From assembly GCA_035533755.1 (NCBI GenBank), contig DATLTC010000026.1, forward strand, positions 1-64,000: a stretch of DNA of 64,000 bases. Reading direction: 5' to 3'. The notes under the pieces were generated by a model that was not told where the DNA came from, did not search any database, and was given only the letters and a program-made list of their open reading frames with translations. Source of the DNA: Gemmatimonadaceae bacterium (GTDB lineage: Bacteria > Gemmatimonadota > Gemmatimonadetes > Gemmatimonadales > Gemmatimonadaceae). Below, piece after piece: positions 8,262 through 16,544 of the stretch; position 1 is the first letter of the stretch, and each line of letters begins with the position of its first letter. Position numbers and translations under genes: made by a program.

Positions 8262-8559
8262 GCAGCTCCATCGTCCGTTGCGGGTGGCGCAGTTCATCGC
8301 CACGCGCCCGGGCGACGCGGCGCGCGGACCGGCGGTGTTCATGAACGCCGACGACGCGCGCAAGCGGCTGCTCTCCGACGGCGAGTTGGCGTGGGTGTAC
8401 GGCCCGCGCCGTCACGAGCTCGCCACCGTGCACCTCGATCCGGCCATGCCACGGGGCGATGTGGCGCTGCGCGATGTCGCCGGCGCGTCGCCCTCCGAGA
8501 TCGTCCGGGTGGTCAAGCCCGATCTGGATTCGCGCGGGCGCCCGCCCGCGTATGCGTGA
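8254..8559 (+). CDS. Hypothetical protein, 101 aa
   Basis: A GTG at 8254 is preceded by GGAGG (8244-8248) with 5-bp spacing and overlaps the end of the STAS gene, which supports this start. The product is a small, probably beta-rich soluble protein (R-V-A-Q-F-I-A-T-R-P-G-D, then H-E-L-A-T-V-H-L-D-P-A-M-P-R-G-D-V-A-L-R-D-V). The second half resembles double-psi beta-barrel segments, but I do not recognise a family. No signal peptide or membrane segment. Its coupling to the ATPase/STAS pair suggests it belongs to the same regulatory unit. Confidence 0.65.
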   Translation: MDEQLHRPLRVAQFIATRPGDAARGPAVFMNADDARKRLLSDGELAWVYGPRRHELATVHLDPAMPRGDVALRDVAGASPSEIVRVVKPDLDSRGRPPAYA

Positions 8560-8569
8560 GTCACTAACG

Positions 8570-9736
8570 ATGCCCAAGAGACAGCAGCGTCCCCTCGATC
8601 GCGCCTCGTTGCCGCTCCACGGCGGCGTGGAAGCGGGCGAACGCGACGTGGACGCGCCGGTGGTGCGGGCGCTGTACCAGTCGGTGAACTACATCCAGGA
8701 AGTGGGCTCCGGCGACGGGCTGCGCTACCCCCGCTACGGCAATGCGCCCAACGCCGAAGCGGTGCAGCGGCGCATGGCCGCACTCGAGGGCGCCGAGGCG
8801 TCGGTGCTGCTGGCCAGCGGCATGGGAGCCACGGCGTGCGCCCTGCTGGCCCTGCTCCGGCCGGGCGACCACGTCGTGGCCAGCAGCTGGATCTACGGCG
8901 GCACGCGCACGCTGCTCGAAACCGAATTCGCCTCGCTCGGCATCGAGGTCTCGCTGGTGGACCCGCTCGAGGTGCGCGTGTGGCGCCGGGCCATCCGCAA
9001 GAACACGCGCGTCGTGTTCCTCGAGACGCCGGTGAATCCCACCTGCCGCGTGCTCGACCTCAAGCCGGTGAGCTACATCTGCAAGCAGTCGGGCATCGCG
9101 CTGGTGGTGGACGCCACCTTCGCCAGCCCGATCAACTTCCGCCCCATCGAGCAGGACGCCGACGTCTCCATCCACTCGGCCACCAAGTACCTGAACGGGC
9201 ATCACGACGTGCTGGGCGGCGTGGTGTCGGGCACGGCGCAGTACATCGAAGAGGTGCGCCGGAAGATGATGGTCTGGGGGCAGGCCCCCGATCCGTTCGC
9301 CGCCTGGCTGCTGGAGCGCGGCCTCAAGACGCTGGACGTGCGCGTGCAGCGCCACAACGCCAACGCGATGCGCGTGGCGCAGTGGGCCGAAGGGTTCAAG
9401 GAGATTCGCCGGGTGCACTACCCGGGGCTGCCGTCGCACCCCGACCACGCCATCGCCAAGCGCACGCTCGACGGATTCGGCGGCATGATGGCCATCGAAG
9501 TGGGCGGCGGAGCGCGCGGCGTGGACCGCATGCTGCGCCGGCTGCGCGTGTTCCAGCATGCGCCCAGCCTGGGCGGCGTGGACTCGCTCATCTCCGAGCC
9601 GCGCCACACCTCGCACGCCAGCGTCAGCCCCGTCGAGCGCGCCAAGGCGGGAATCCCCGACGGATTCCTGCGGCTGAGCATCGGCATCGAGAGCGCCGAC
9701 GACCTGATCGCCGATCTCGAGCAGGCGTTGCGTTGA
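8570..9736 (+). CDS. Cys/Met-metabolism PLP-dependent enzyme (cystathionine lyase/synthase type)
   Basis: 388 residues of the trans-sulfuration family (fold type I PLP). The PLP lysine is K206 in S-A-T-K-Y-L-N-G-H. Other family marks are R-Y-P-R-Y-G-N near residue 52 (aromatic/Arg residues binding PLP phosphate across the dimer), A-S-G-M-G-A-T, F-L-E-T-P-V-N-P-T, and the C-terminal L-G-G-V-D-S-L-I-S-E-P and F-L-R-L-S-I-G-I-E. These fit cystathionine gamma-synthase, gamma-lyase or homocysteine synthase; the sequence does not decide which. The ATG at 8570 matches the usual N-terminus; an in-frame ATG at 8552 overlaps the previous gene and is an alternative. Confidence 0.9.
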   Translation: MPKRQQRPLDRASLPLHGGVEAGERDVDAPVVRALYQSVNYIQEVGSGDGLRYPRYGNAPNAEAVQRRMAALEGAEASVLLASGMGATACALLALLRPGDHVVASSWIYGGTRTLLETEFASLGIEVSLVDPLEVRVWRRAIRKNTRVVFLETPVNPTCRVLDLKPVSYICKQSGIALVVDATFASPINFRPIEQDADVSIHSATKYLNGHHDVLGGVVSGTAQYIEEVRRKMMVWGQAPDPFAAWLLERGLKTLDVRVQRHNANAMRVAQWAEGFKEIRRVHYPGLPSHPDHAIAKRTLDGFGGMMAIEVGGGARGVDRMLRRLRVFQHAPSLGGVDSLISEPRHTSHASVSPVERAKAGIPDGFLRLSIGIESADDLIADLEQALR

Positions 9737-9756
9737 CGGCGGCGGAAGCGGTCGGC

Positions 9757-10436
<680 letters not shown>

Positions 10437-10440
<4 letters not shown>

Positions 10441-11288
10441 GACGCACCGTCCGCGATGCCTCGGCGACGTTCAGTCGCGCCCCGCTGCTCAGCCTGCTCA
10501 GCATCACCACGATCGCGTTCTCGCTGTTCGCGTTCGGCCTGTTCGGCCTCGTGGCGCTCAACATCCGGGCCGCGCTGCAGCAGGTGGAGGAGCGCGTGGA
10601 GATCCGGGCCTTCGTGGCCGACGGCACCGACGCCCAGGCCATGGCGGCGGCGGCCGGCGACATCGCCGCCTTCCCCGAAGTGCAGAGCGTGGACCTGGTG
10701 TCCAAGTCGCAGGCGCTGGAACGGGCCCGCCACGAACTGGCCGAGTTCAAGGACGTGTTCGAGCCGGGCATTCTCCCCGCGTCCATCGACGTCCGCCTCA
10801 AGCCGGGCTTCCGCGATCCGGCCACCGTGCAGCGCGTGTCCGAGCGGCTCAAGAGCTACCCGTTCATCGACGACGTGCGCTACGGCGAGGACTGGCTGGT
10901 GCAGCTCTACCGGCTGCGCAACATCGCCGGCGTGTCGGGGCTGGCGCTCGGGCTGGCCTTTGCCGCCGTGGCCGTGATCATCATCGCCGCCACGATCCGC
11001 ATGGCGGTGCTGGCCCGCGCCGACGAGATCGCGATCATGCGCCTGGTGGGCGCCACCGACGGATACATCCGGCGGCCGTTCCTGCTCGAAGGATTCGTGA
11101 AGGGCGTGCTCGGCGGACTGCTGGCGCTGCTCTTCACGTGGATGGGCATGCACCTCATCGACCACTACCTGCACTTCCACACGGTGTTCTTCGATCCGGG
11201 GCAGGCCATGCTCGGCGTGGCCGCCGGCGCGCTCATCGGCGTGATCGGCAGCGCGGTGTCCGTGGGGAGGCACCTACGCGCGGTGTGA
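10437..11288 (+). CDS. ftsX: Cell division protein FtsX
   Basis: 283 residues, a permease-like inner membrane protein with four predicted membrane spans: one near residues 20-42, then a large periplasmic loop to about 160 (the region that contacts EnvC-type activators), then three spans (about 163-190, 220-242, 255-277). The FtsX/MacB-type core R-L-V-G-A-T-D-G-Y-I-R-R-P-F is visible. With FtsE it transmits ATP hydrolysis across the membrane to switch on cell-wall hydrolysis during septation. Start ATG overlaps ftsE (ATGA). Confidence 0.93.
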
Positions 11289-12481
11289 GGCGCGCCCTCG
11301 CCGCCGCCGGCATCGCCGTCGCGCTGGCGCTGGCCGCCCGCCCTGCCGGCGCCCAGCAGCAGTCGCAGACCGAGCAGAAGCTCCGGGCCCAGCGCGACAC
11401 GCTCGACCAGATCCGGCGCGAACGCGCCCAGCTCGAAGAGCGCATGCGCTCCCTGCAGGGCTCGGCCCACGACCTGTCCGAAGAGGTGGCCAACCTCGAC
11501 AGCCGCGCCGCCGCCACGGCCCGCATCGTCGAGACCCTGGACCACCAACTGGTGTCGATCGACTCCGATGTCACCGACGCCACGGGCGACCTGGTGCGCG
11601 CCGAGGACGACCTCACCGCGCAGCGCGCCGTGCTGCAGCACCGCCTCGTGGACATCTACAAGCGCGGCCCGCTGTTCACCTTCCAGGTGCTGCTGTCGGC
11701 GCAGTCGTTCGGCGACCTCGTGGCCCGCTACAAATATCTGCACCTCCTCACGCTGCGCGACCGGGCGCTGGTGAAGCACGTGGAGGACCTGCGCAATCAG
11801 GTGGGCATGCAACGCGACCGGCTGGTGGTGCTCCAGGACGCCGTGGTCCAGAACCGCAGCGACAAGCAGCAGGAGGAGTCGGAGTTGCGGTCGCTGGAGC
11901 ATCAGCGCCAACGCAGCCTGGTGTCGGTGCGGCAGCAGGTGACGCAGACCGAGGCCCGGCTGGCCGCGGTGCGCCGCGCCGAGTCGCAACTCACCAACAC
12001 CATCGCATCGCTCGAAGCGGCCCGGAAGCGAGCCGCCGCGGCGAGCCCGCGCGAGGCGCCCAGCCGGAGCACCATCACCACCGAGGACTACGGCAGGCTC
12101 GACTGGCCGGTAGAGGGCGAAATCCTCTATCCGTTCGGCCGGCAGGTGCAGTCCAACAACACCACCATCCGCTGGAACGGCATCGGCATCGCCGCGCCGG
12201 CCGGCACGCCGGTGCACGTGGTGGCCGCCGGCGAGGTGGTGAGCGTGTCGCAGCTGGGCCTGTACGGGCTCACCGTGATCGTGGATCACGGCGGCGGCGA
12301 CTATTCGATCTACGGATCGTTGCAGGCGTCGCGCGTGAAGCGCGGCGATCACGTCGTCCGCGACCAGGTGATCGGCACGGTCGGCATCTCGGACCCCGAC
12401 TTCCCCGCCCACCTCCACTTCGAGGTCCGCCGCCACGGCGGGCCCGCCGTGGACCCCACCACCTGGCTGCGCCGCCGATGA
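11285..12481 (+). CDS. EnvC-like murein hydrolase activator (degenerate LytM domain)
   Basis: 398 residues from a GTG overlapping the ftsX stop (GTGA). A signal peptide (about 1-23, ending R-P-A-G-A-Q) is followed by long coiled coil (about 28-245) and a C-terminal M23/LytM domain. The first zinc-ligand motif of active M23 peptidases (H-x-G-x-D) is replaced by W-N-G-I-G, as in EnvC (W-K-G-x-x), while the distal H-L-H is kept. It should thus be an activator of amidases rather than a hydrolase. Position directly after ftsEX matches the known FtsEX-EnvC pathway. It acts in the periplasm at the septum. Confidence 0.9.
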   Translation: MRRALAAAGIAVALALAARPAGAQQQSQTEQKLRAQRDTLDQIRRERAQLEERMRSLQGSAHDLSEEVANLDSRAAATARIVETLDHQLVSIDSDVTDATGDLVRAEDDLTAQRAVLQHRLVDIYKRGPLFTFQVLLSAQSFGDLVARYKYLHLLTLRDRALVKHVEDLRNQVGMQRDRLVVLQDAVVQNRSDKQQEESELRSLEHQRQRSLVSVRQQVTQTEARLAAVRRAESQLTNTIASLEAARKRAAAASPREAPSRSTITTEDYGRLDWPVEGEILYPFGRQVQSNNTTIRWNGIGIAAPAGTPVHVVAAGEVVSVSQLGLYGLTVIVDHGGGDYSIYGSLQASRVKRGDHVVRDQVIGTVGISDPDFPAHLHFEVRRHGGPAVDPTTWLRRR

Positions 12482-12687
12482 CCGTCGTCAAACGCTGTTC
12501 CGTGTGCTCCCGCTTCCGCGCCTACGAAGAGGGCGACCAGTTCTGTCTGGCCTGCGGGCATGAAGGGCTGGAATCGTCCTGCAGCTGCGGGCGAGTGTTC
12601 GACTTCGCCCTCCACGAAGCCGAGGGCGAGTTGCACTGTCCCCGGTGCGGCGCCTCGCTGCGCGGGCGCTCGGCCGACTTCGAGTGA
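12478..12687 (+). CDS. Small double zinc-ribbon protein
   Basis: 69 residues with eight cysteines in four pairs: C7-x2-C10, C23-x2-C26, C35-x-C37 and C54-x2-C57. This arrangement fits two zinc ribbons. No signal peptide or membrane segment. It overlaps both neighbours by 4 bp (ATGA at the start, GTGA at the end), so it is translated with the division and DNA-repair genes around it. Function unknown; zinc ribbons usually mediate nucleic acid or protein binding. Confidence 0.8.
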   Translation: MTVVKRCSVCSRFRAYEEGDQFCLACGHEGLESSCSCGRVFDFALHEAEGELHCPRCGASLRGRSADFE

Positions 12688-13580
12688 GCCCCCCGCGCGC
12701 CCGGCGCGCCCCGGCGCCCGCCGCCCCCGTGGAACTGCTCGGCGCCCACGTCTCGATTGCCGGCGGCACGGCCGAAGCGCCGCCTCGCGCCAAGGCGATC
12801 GGCGCCACGGCCATGCAGATGTTCACGAAGATGGCCAACCGCTGGGCCGAACGGAGCGTGGACGACGCCGAGCGCAAGGCATTCCGCGCCGGCCTCGCCG
12901 CCACGGCGGTGGGCGCCACCGTGGTCCACGACTCGTACCTCATCAACCTGGCCAGTCCCGACCCGACGCTGCGGCGCCGGTCGATCGAGAGTTTCGTGGC
13001 CGAGCTGGAGCGGTGCCAGGCGCTGGGCATCACCTACCTGGTGTCGCACCCGGGCAATTTCATGGACGAGCGGGGCGCCGGCGTGCAGCGCAACGCCGAC
13101 GCCATCACCGAAGCTTTGGAACGTGTGCCGGGCAAGACGGTACTCTGCATGGAGACCACGGCCGGCGCTGGCACGGTGATCGGCAGCACGTTCGAGGAAC
13201 TGGCCCTGCTGCTGGAGCTGGTGCCGGCCGCCCAGCGCAAGCGCATGGGCGTGTGCGTGGACACCTGTCACATCTACTCGGCGGGGTACGATCTGGTACG
13301 GGATTTCGACGGCGTGTGGACGCGGTTCGACGACGTGCTGGGGGCGCGGCGGTTGCGCGTGCTCCATCTGAACGATTCCAAGATGCCGTTCGACTCGCGG
13401 CGCGATCGCCACGAGCTGATCGCCGAGGGCACGCTGGGGGCGGCGCCGTTCCGCCGTCTCATGACCGACGATCGCTTTCGCCGCGTGGCCAAGGTGCTCG
13501 AGACGCCCAAGCTGGACGACGCCACGAAGACCGACCGCAAGATGCTCGCGCGACTGCGCCGCTATGCCGCCGGCCGCTAG
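12684..13580 (+). CDS. nfo: Deoxyribonuclease IV (endonuclease IV)
   Basis: A Zn-dependent AP endonuclease that cleaves 5' of abasic sites in base excision repair. The TIM-barrel marks are L-G-A-H-V-S-I-A-G-G at the N-terminus, S-H-P-G-N-F, M-E-T-T-A-G-A-G (Glu metal ligand), V-D-T-C-H-I-Y-S-A-G-Y-D and L-H-L-N-D-S-K. The GTG at 12684 (298 aa) overlaps the previous stop; a GTG at 12729 gives 283 aa, closer to the usual ~285, and starts right before the conserved L-G-A-H. Translational coupling favours the first, length the second. Confidence 0.93.
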   Translation: MSPPRARRAPAPAAPVELLGAHVSIAGGTAEAPPRAKAIGATAMQMFTKMANRWAERSVDDAERKAFRAGLAATAVGATVVHDSYLINLASPDPTLRRRSIESFVAELERCQALGITYLVSHPGNFMDERGAGVQRNADAITEALERVPGKTVLCMETTAGAGTVIGSTFEELALLLELVPAAQRKRMGVCVDTCHIYSAGYDLVRDFDGVWTRFDDVLGARRLRVLHLNDSKMPFDSRRDRHELIAEGTLGAAPFRRLMTDDRFRRVAKVLETPKLDDATKTDRKMLARLRRYAAGR

Positions 13581-13647
13581 CCCGACGCCGCGCGGCGGCC
13601 GCCGTTCCCTGGCGGTTTTGCCGGCCGCCGCGTAAAGTAGATCGGAT

Positions 13648-14004
13648 ATGCCCGCCCTGCTCCGCTCCGTGTCGAGACCCAGCTCCCTGTTCCGCCGCGC
13701 CGCACTCGTCGTGCTGCTGGTGTTCCAGGGCGCGTGGGCGCTGGCTCCGCTCTTCGAGCCGCACAACGACCGGTTGGGCGTGGTCCACGTGGAGAGCACG
13801 CACCCGAAGCACCCGTACATCCACAACGAAGCCACGTGCGCCGTGTGCGCCGTGCGCTCGCTGTACGCCGCGCCGCCGCAGCGGCCGGCGCCCGTGCTGC
13901 ACCTGGCGGCGGGCAATCCGGTGGACCGCTTCGATGCGGCAGCCGCGCCGCGGCCCGACCAGGACCCCACCAACCTCTCGCGCGCCCCGCCCCTGGTGAG
14001 CTGA
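13648..14004 (+). CDS. Small membrane protein with C-A-V-C motif, upstream of metal efflux genes
   Basis: 118 residues. One hydrophobic segment near residues 16-36 (R-R-A-A-L-V-V-L-L-V-F-Q-G) is a signal anchor. It is followed by a His-rich stretch (H-P-K-H-P-Y-I-H-N-E) and T-C-A-V-C-A-V-R-S-L, a Cys pair likely on the periplasmic side. The tail is Pro/Ala-rich and low complexity. I do not recognise a named family. Its position 86 bp before an HME-type RND efflux operon, together with the His/Cys ligands, suggests metal binding or sensing (inference). TAAAGT nine bases before the ATG could be a -10 box. Confidence 0.65.
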   Translation: MPALLRSVSRPSSLFRRAALVVLLVFQGAWALAPLFEPHNDRLGVVHVESTHPKHPYIHNEATCAVCAVRSLYAAPPQRPAPVLHLAAGNPVDRFDAAAAPRPDQDPTNLSRAPPLVS

Positions 14005-14089
14005 GACCACTGCGGCCTTCGGACCCGGCGCGCTCCCGTGCGCCTGCCGCAGTCGGTGTGTCCATCCCCAGACAACCTCCAGGAACAGC

Positions 14090-15391
14090 ATGCGAACTTC
14101 CATGTGGACGTGCGCATTGGTGTGTGTCGCCAATGCAGCGCTCGCCCAACAGGGGAGTCCGGCCACGGGCCGGGCTTCCGCCACCGATACCCTGCGCATC
14201 ACGCGCCGTCAGGCCGTGGCCACGGCGCTTCTCGCCAACCCTCAACTCGACGTGGCCCGCGAGCAGACCGCGCAGGTGCGGGCGCAGCGCGTGGAGGGGA
14301 TGTCCATCCCCCAGCCCGCCGCGATCGCCTCGCTCGACGACCAGACGCGGTTCCTCGGACTGGGCACCTCCACGTCGCGGAACATCGGCGTGGGGCTCCT
14401 CATTCCATTTCCCGACAAGATCCGGCTGCAGAACTCCATCGGCGTGGCCAACATCGGCGCGTCGCAGGAACAATACCGGCTGCTCCAGCAGCAGATCGCC
14501 GCCGCGGCCAGCCAGGCGTACGACGCGGTGCTGGTGGCCGAGTTGCACCGGCGCGACTTCACCGAGGCCCGCCGGCTGGCGGCCGATTTCCTGCAGAAGA
14601 CGCAGGCCCGGTTCAACGCCGGCACGGTGCCGCGTCTGGACGTGATCAAGGCGCAGGTGGATCTGGCGCAGGCCGAGAACGATCTCATCGGCAACGCCCG
14701 CGACGTGGCCAACGCGCTCTCGGGCCTCAACCGGGTGCTGGGCCGGTCGCTGGGCACGCCGCTCGCGCTGCTCGATTCGCTCGAGGTGCCGCCGCCGCTG
14801 CCCGACCTCGACGCCGTGGAGCAGACGGCGGAGCGCACCCGGCCCGAACTGGTGGCCCTGCAGCAGCAGGAGCTCGCCGCCAGGGCCAACAGCGCGCTGG
14901 TGCGCGAGCAGTCGTTCCTTCCCGACATCACGCTGTCGGGCAATCGCGATTTCAAGAGCGACCAGGGCACGCTGTATTCGGCCGGCCTGGCGTTCCCGAT
15001 CCCGCTGTTCTTCTGGCAGCATTCCAACGGCGACTACGCCGAGACGCACCACCGCGAGCTCGAACTCGCGGCCACGTATCGCGACACCCGCGCCGCCGTG
15101 GGGCAGGACGTGCGCACCTCGTATGCCAACGCCGACGCGGCCATGCGGCAGGTGGTCTACATCCGCGACCAGCTGCTGCCGTCGGCGCGCGAGGCGTATC
15201 GCGTAGCCACCGTGAGTTACGGGCTGGGCGGCCTGTCGGCGCTCGACGTGCTCGACGCCCGCCGTTCCCTGCTCGATGCCGAAAGCCAGTATGCCGATGC
15301 CCTCGCCGCCGCCAACTCGGCGCGCGCCGATCTCGAGCGCGCCGCCGGCGTGCCGCTGACCACGTTCGCCCCTGGAGCTCCTCGTGAGTAA
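14090..15391 (+). CDS. TolC-family outer membrane efflux protein
   Basis: 433 residues with a signal peptide ending A-A-L-A-Q (about 1-20). Two OEP repeats are visible as long helical coiled-coil segments (Q-V-R-A-Q-R-V-E-G, then D-V-I-K-A-Q-V-D-L-A-Q-A-E-N-D-L and the parallel D-V-L-D-A-R-R-S-L-L-D-A-E-S-Q-Y-A-D-A-L). It forms the trimeric outer-membrane channel of the tripartite pump encoded with the next two genes. AGGAA lies 5 bp before the ATG. The stop overlaps the adaptor gene's GTG. Confidence 0.92.
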   Translation: MRTSMWTCALVCVANAALAQQGSPATGRASATDTLRITRRQAVATALLANPQLDVAREQTAQVRAQRVEGMSIPQPAAIASLDDQTRFLGLGTSTSRNIGVGLLIPFPDKIRLQNSIGVANIGASQEQYRLLQQQIAAAASQAYDAVLVAELHRRDFTEARRLAADFLQKTQARFNAGTVPRLDVIKAQVDLAQAENDLIGNARDVANALSGLNRVLGRSLGTPLALLDSLEVPPPLPDLDAVEQTAERTRPELVALQQQELAARANSALVREQSFLPDITLSGNRDFKSDQGTLYSAGLAFPIPLFFWQHSNGDYAETHHRELELAATYRDTRAAVGQDVRTSYANADAAMRQVVYIRDQLLPSAREAYRVATVSYGLGGLSALDVLDARRSLLDAESQYADALAAANSARADLERAAGVPLTTFAPGAPRE

Positions 15392-16544
15392 GCGCTCTCT
15401 CGCGCCCGCGACGCTCGTCGCCGCCGCGTTCATCTCGCTTGCCGGCCTCGTGGCCGGCTGCACCTCGTCATCCTCGGCCAGCGAAGACACCACGGCGATC
15501 GTCAAGCCGTCCACCTTCAAGGTCACCGACGCCCAGCGCGCCCGGTTGCAGATCGTCACGCTGGCCGACACCACCTTCCGGCCCACGCTCGACGTCACCG
15601 GCACCGTGGCGTTCAACGGCGACTCCTCCACGCAGGTCATCGCGCCGATCTCCGGCCCCGTGGTGCGGCTGCTGGTGAACATCGGCGCCGTGGTATCGGC
15701 CGGGTCGCCGCTGGCCGCGGTCTCGTCGCCCGACTACGCCGCGGCGGTGGCCACCTATCGCAAGGCCGACGACGCCTCGCGCAACACGCAGCGCATCCTC
15801 AAACTCGACGAGCAACTGTTCGCCAACGACGCCCTGGCCCGGGCCGATCTCGACCAGGCGCGCACCGACGCCTCGTCGGCCGCGGCCGATCTGGACGCCG
15901 CCGTGCAGGGTCTCCGCGCGCTCGGCGTGGCCGACAGCACGATCACCGCCATCCGCACCGGCAAGCAGTCGGGCGAGGTGGAGGGCATGATCCGGTCGCC
16001 TATCGCCGGCGTCGTGGTGGAGAAGCTCATCACGCCAGGCCAGCTGCTGCAGGCCGGCGCCACGCCCACCTTCACCGTGGCCAATCTCAGCACGGCGTGG
16101 GTGATGGCCAGCGTGTATCCCACCGACCTCGACCTCGTGAGCAAGGGCCAGGCGGCGAGCATCATCACCGACGCCACCACCAGGCCGGTGCCGGGCCGCG
16201 TGGACTACGTGGCGGCGCTGGTGGATCCGGGCACCAAGGCCACCGCGGTGCGCATCGTGGCCGACAACCGCGCCCAACTGCTCAAGCGCGACATGTTCGT
16301 GCAGGTGCAGATCCACTCCAGCAGCACACGCACGGGGATCCTGATCCCCGCCGCCTCGCTGTTGCGCGACAACGACAACCTGCCGTTCGTGTTCGTGGCC
16401 CTGCCCGACGGCTCGTTCGAGCGGCGCCGCATCACGTACGGCTACCGCGTGGGCGATAGCTATCAGGCCACGTCGGGTCTGGCCGCCGGCGACAAGGTCG
16501 TGGCCGACGGCGCGCTCTTCATCCAGTTCGCGGAGAGCCAGTGA
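15384..16544 (+). CDS. RND efflux periplasmic adaptor (membrane fusion lipoprotein)
   Basis: 386 residues from a GTG. A lipobox (G-L-V-A-G-C26) marks a lipoprotein anchored to the inner membrane. The order barrel-sandwich, alpha-hairpin, barrel and membrane-proximal domain is seen: G-T-V-A-F-N-G-D-S-S-T-Q-V-I-A-P near residue 73, a hairpin at about 125-175, then I-R-S-P-I-A-G-V-V-V-E and T-P-G-Q-L-L-Q-A-G. This architecture is typical of CusB/CzcB-type adaptors. It links the TolC-like channel to the RND permease; the three genes overlap end to end. Confidence 0.92.
   Translation: MSKRSLAPATLVAAAFISLAGLVAGCTSSSSASEDTTAIVKPSTFKVTDAQRARLQIVTLADTTFRPTLDVTGTVAFNGDSSTQVIAPISGPVVRLLVNIGAVVSAGSPLAAVSSPDYAAAVATYRKADDASRNTQRILKLDEQLFANDALARADLDQARTDASSAAADLDAAVQGLRALGVADSTITAIRTGKQSGEVEGMIRSPIAGVVVEKLITPGQLLQAGATPTFTVANLSTAWVMASVYPTDLDLVSKGQAASIITDATTRPVPGRVDYVAALVDPGTKATAVRIVADNRAQLLKRDMFVQVQIHSSSTRTGILIPAASLLRDNDNLPFVFVALPDGSFERRRITYGYRVGDSYQATSGLAAGDKVVADGALFIQFAESQ

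Noticed and set aside
11285-12481. Active M23 metallopeptidase
   Set aside because: The H-x-G-x-D zinc-ligand motif is replaced by W-N-G-I-G, as in EnvC-type activators.
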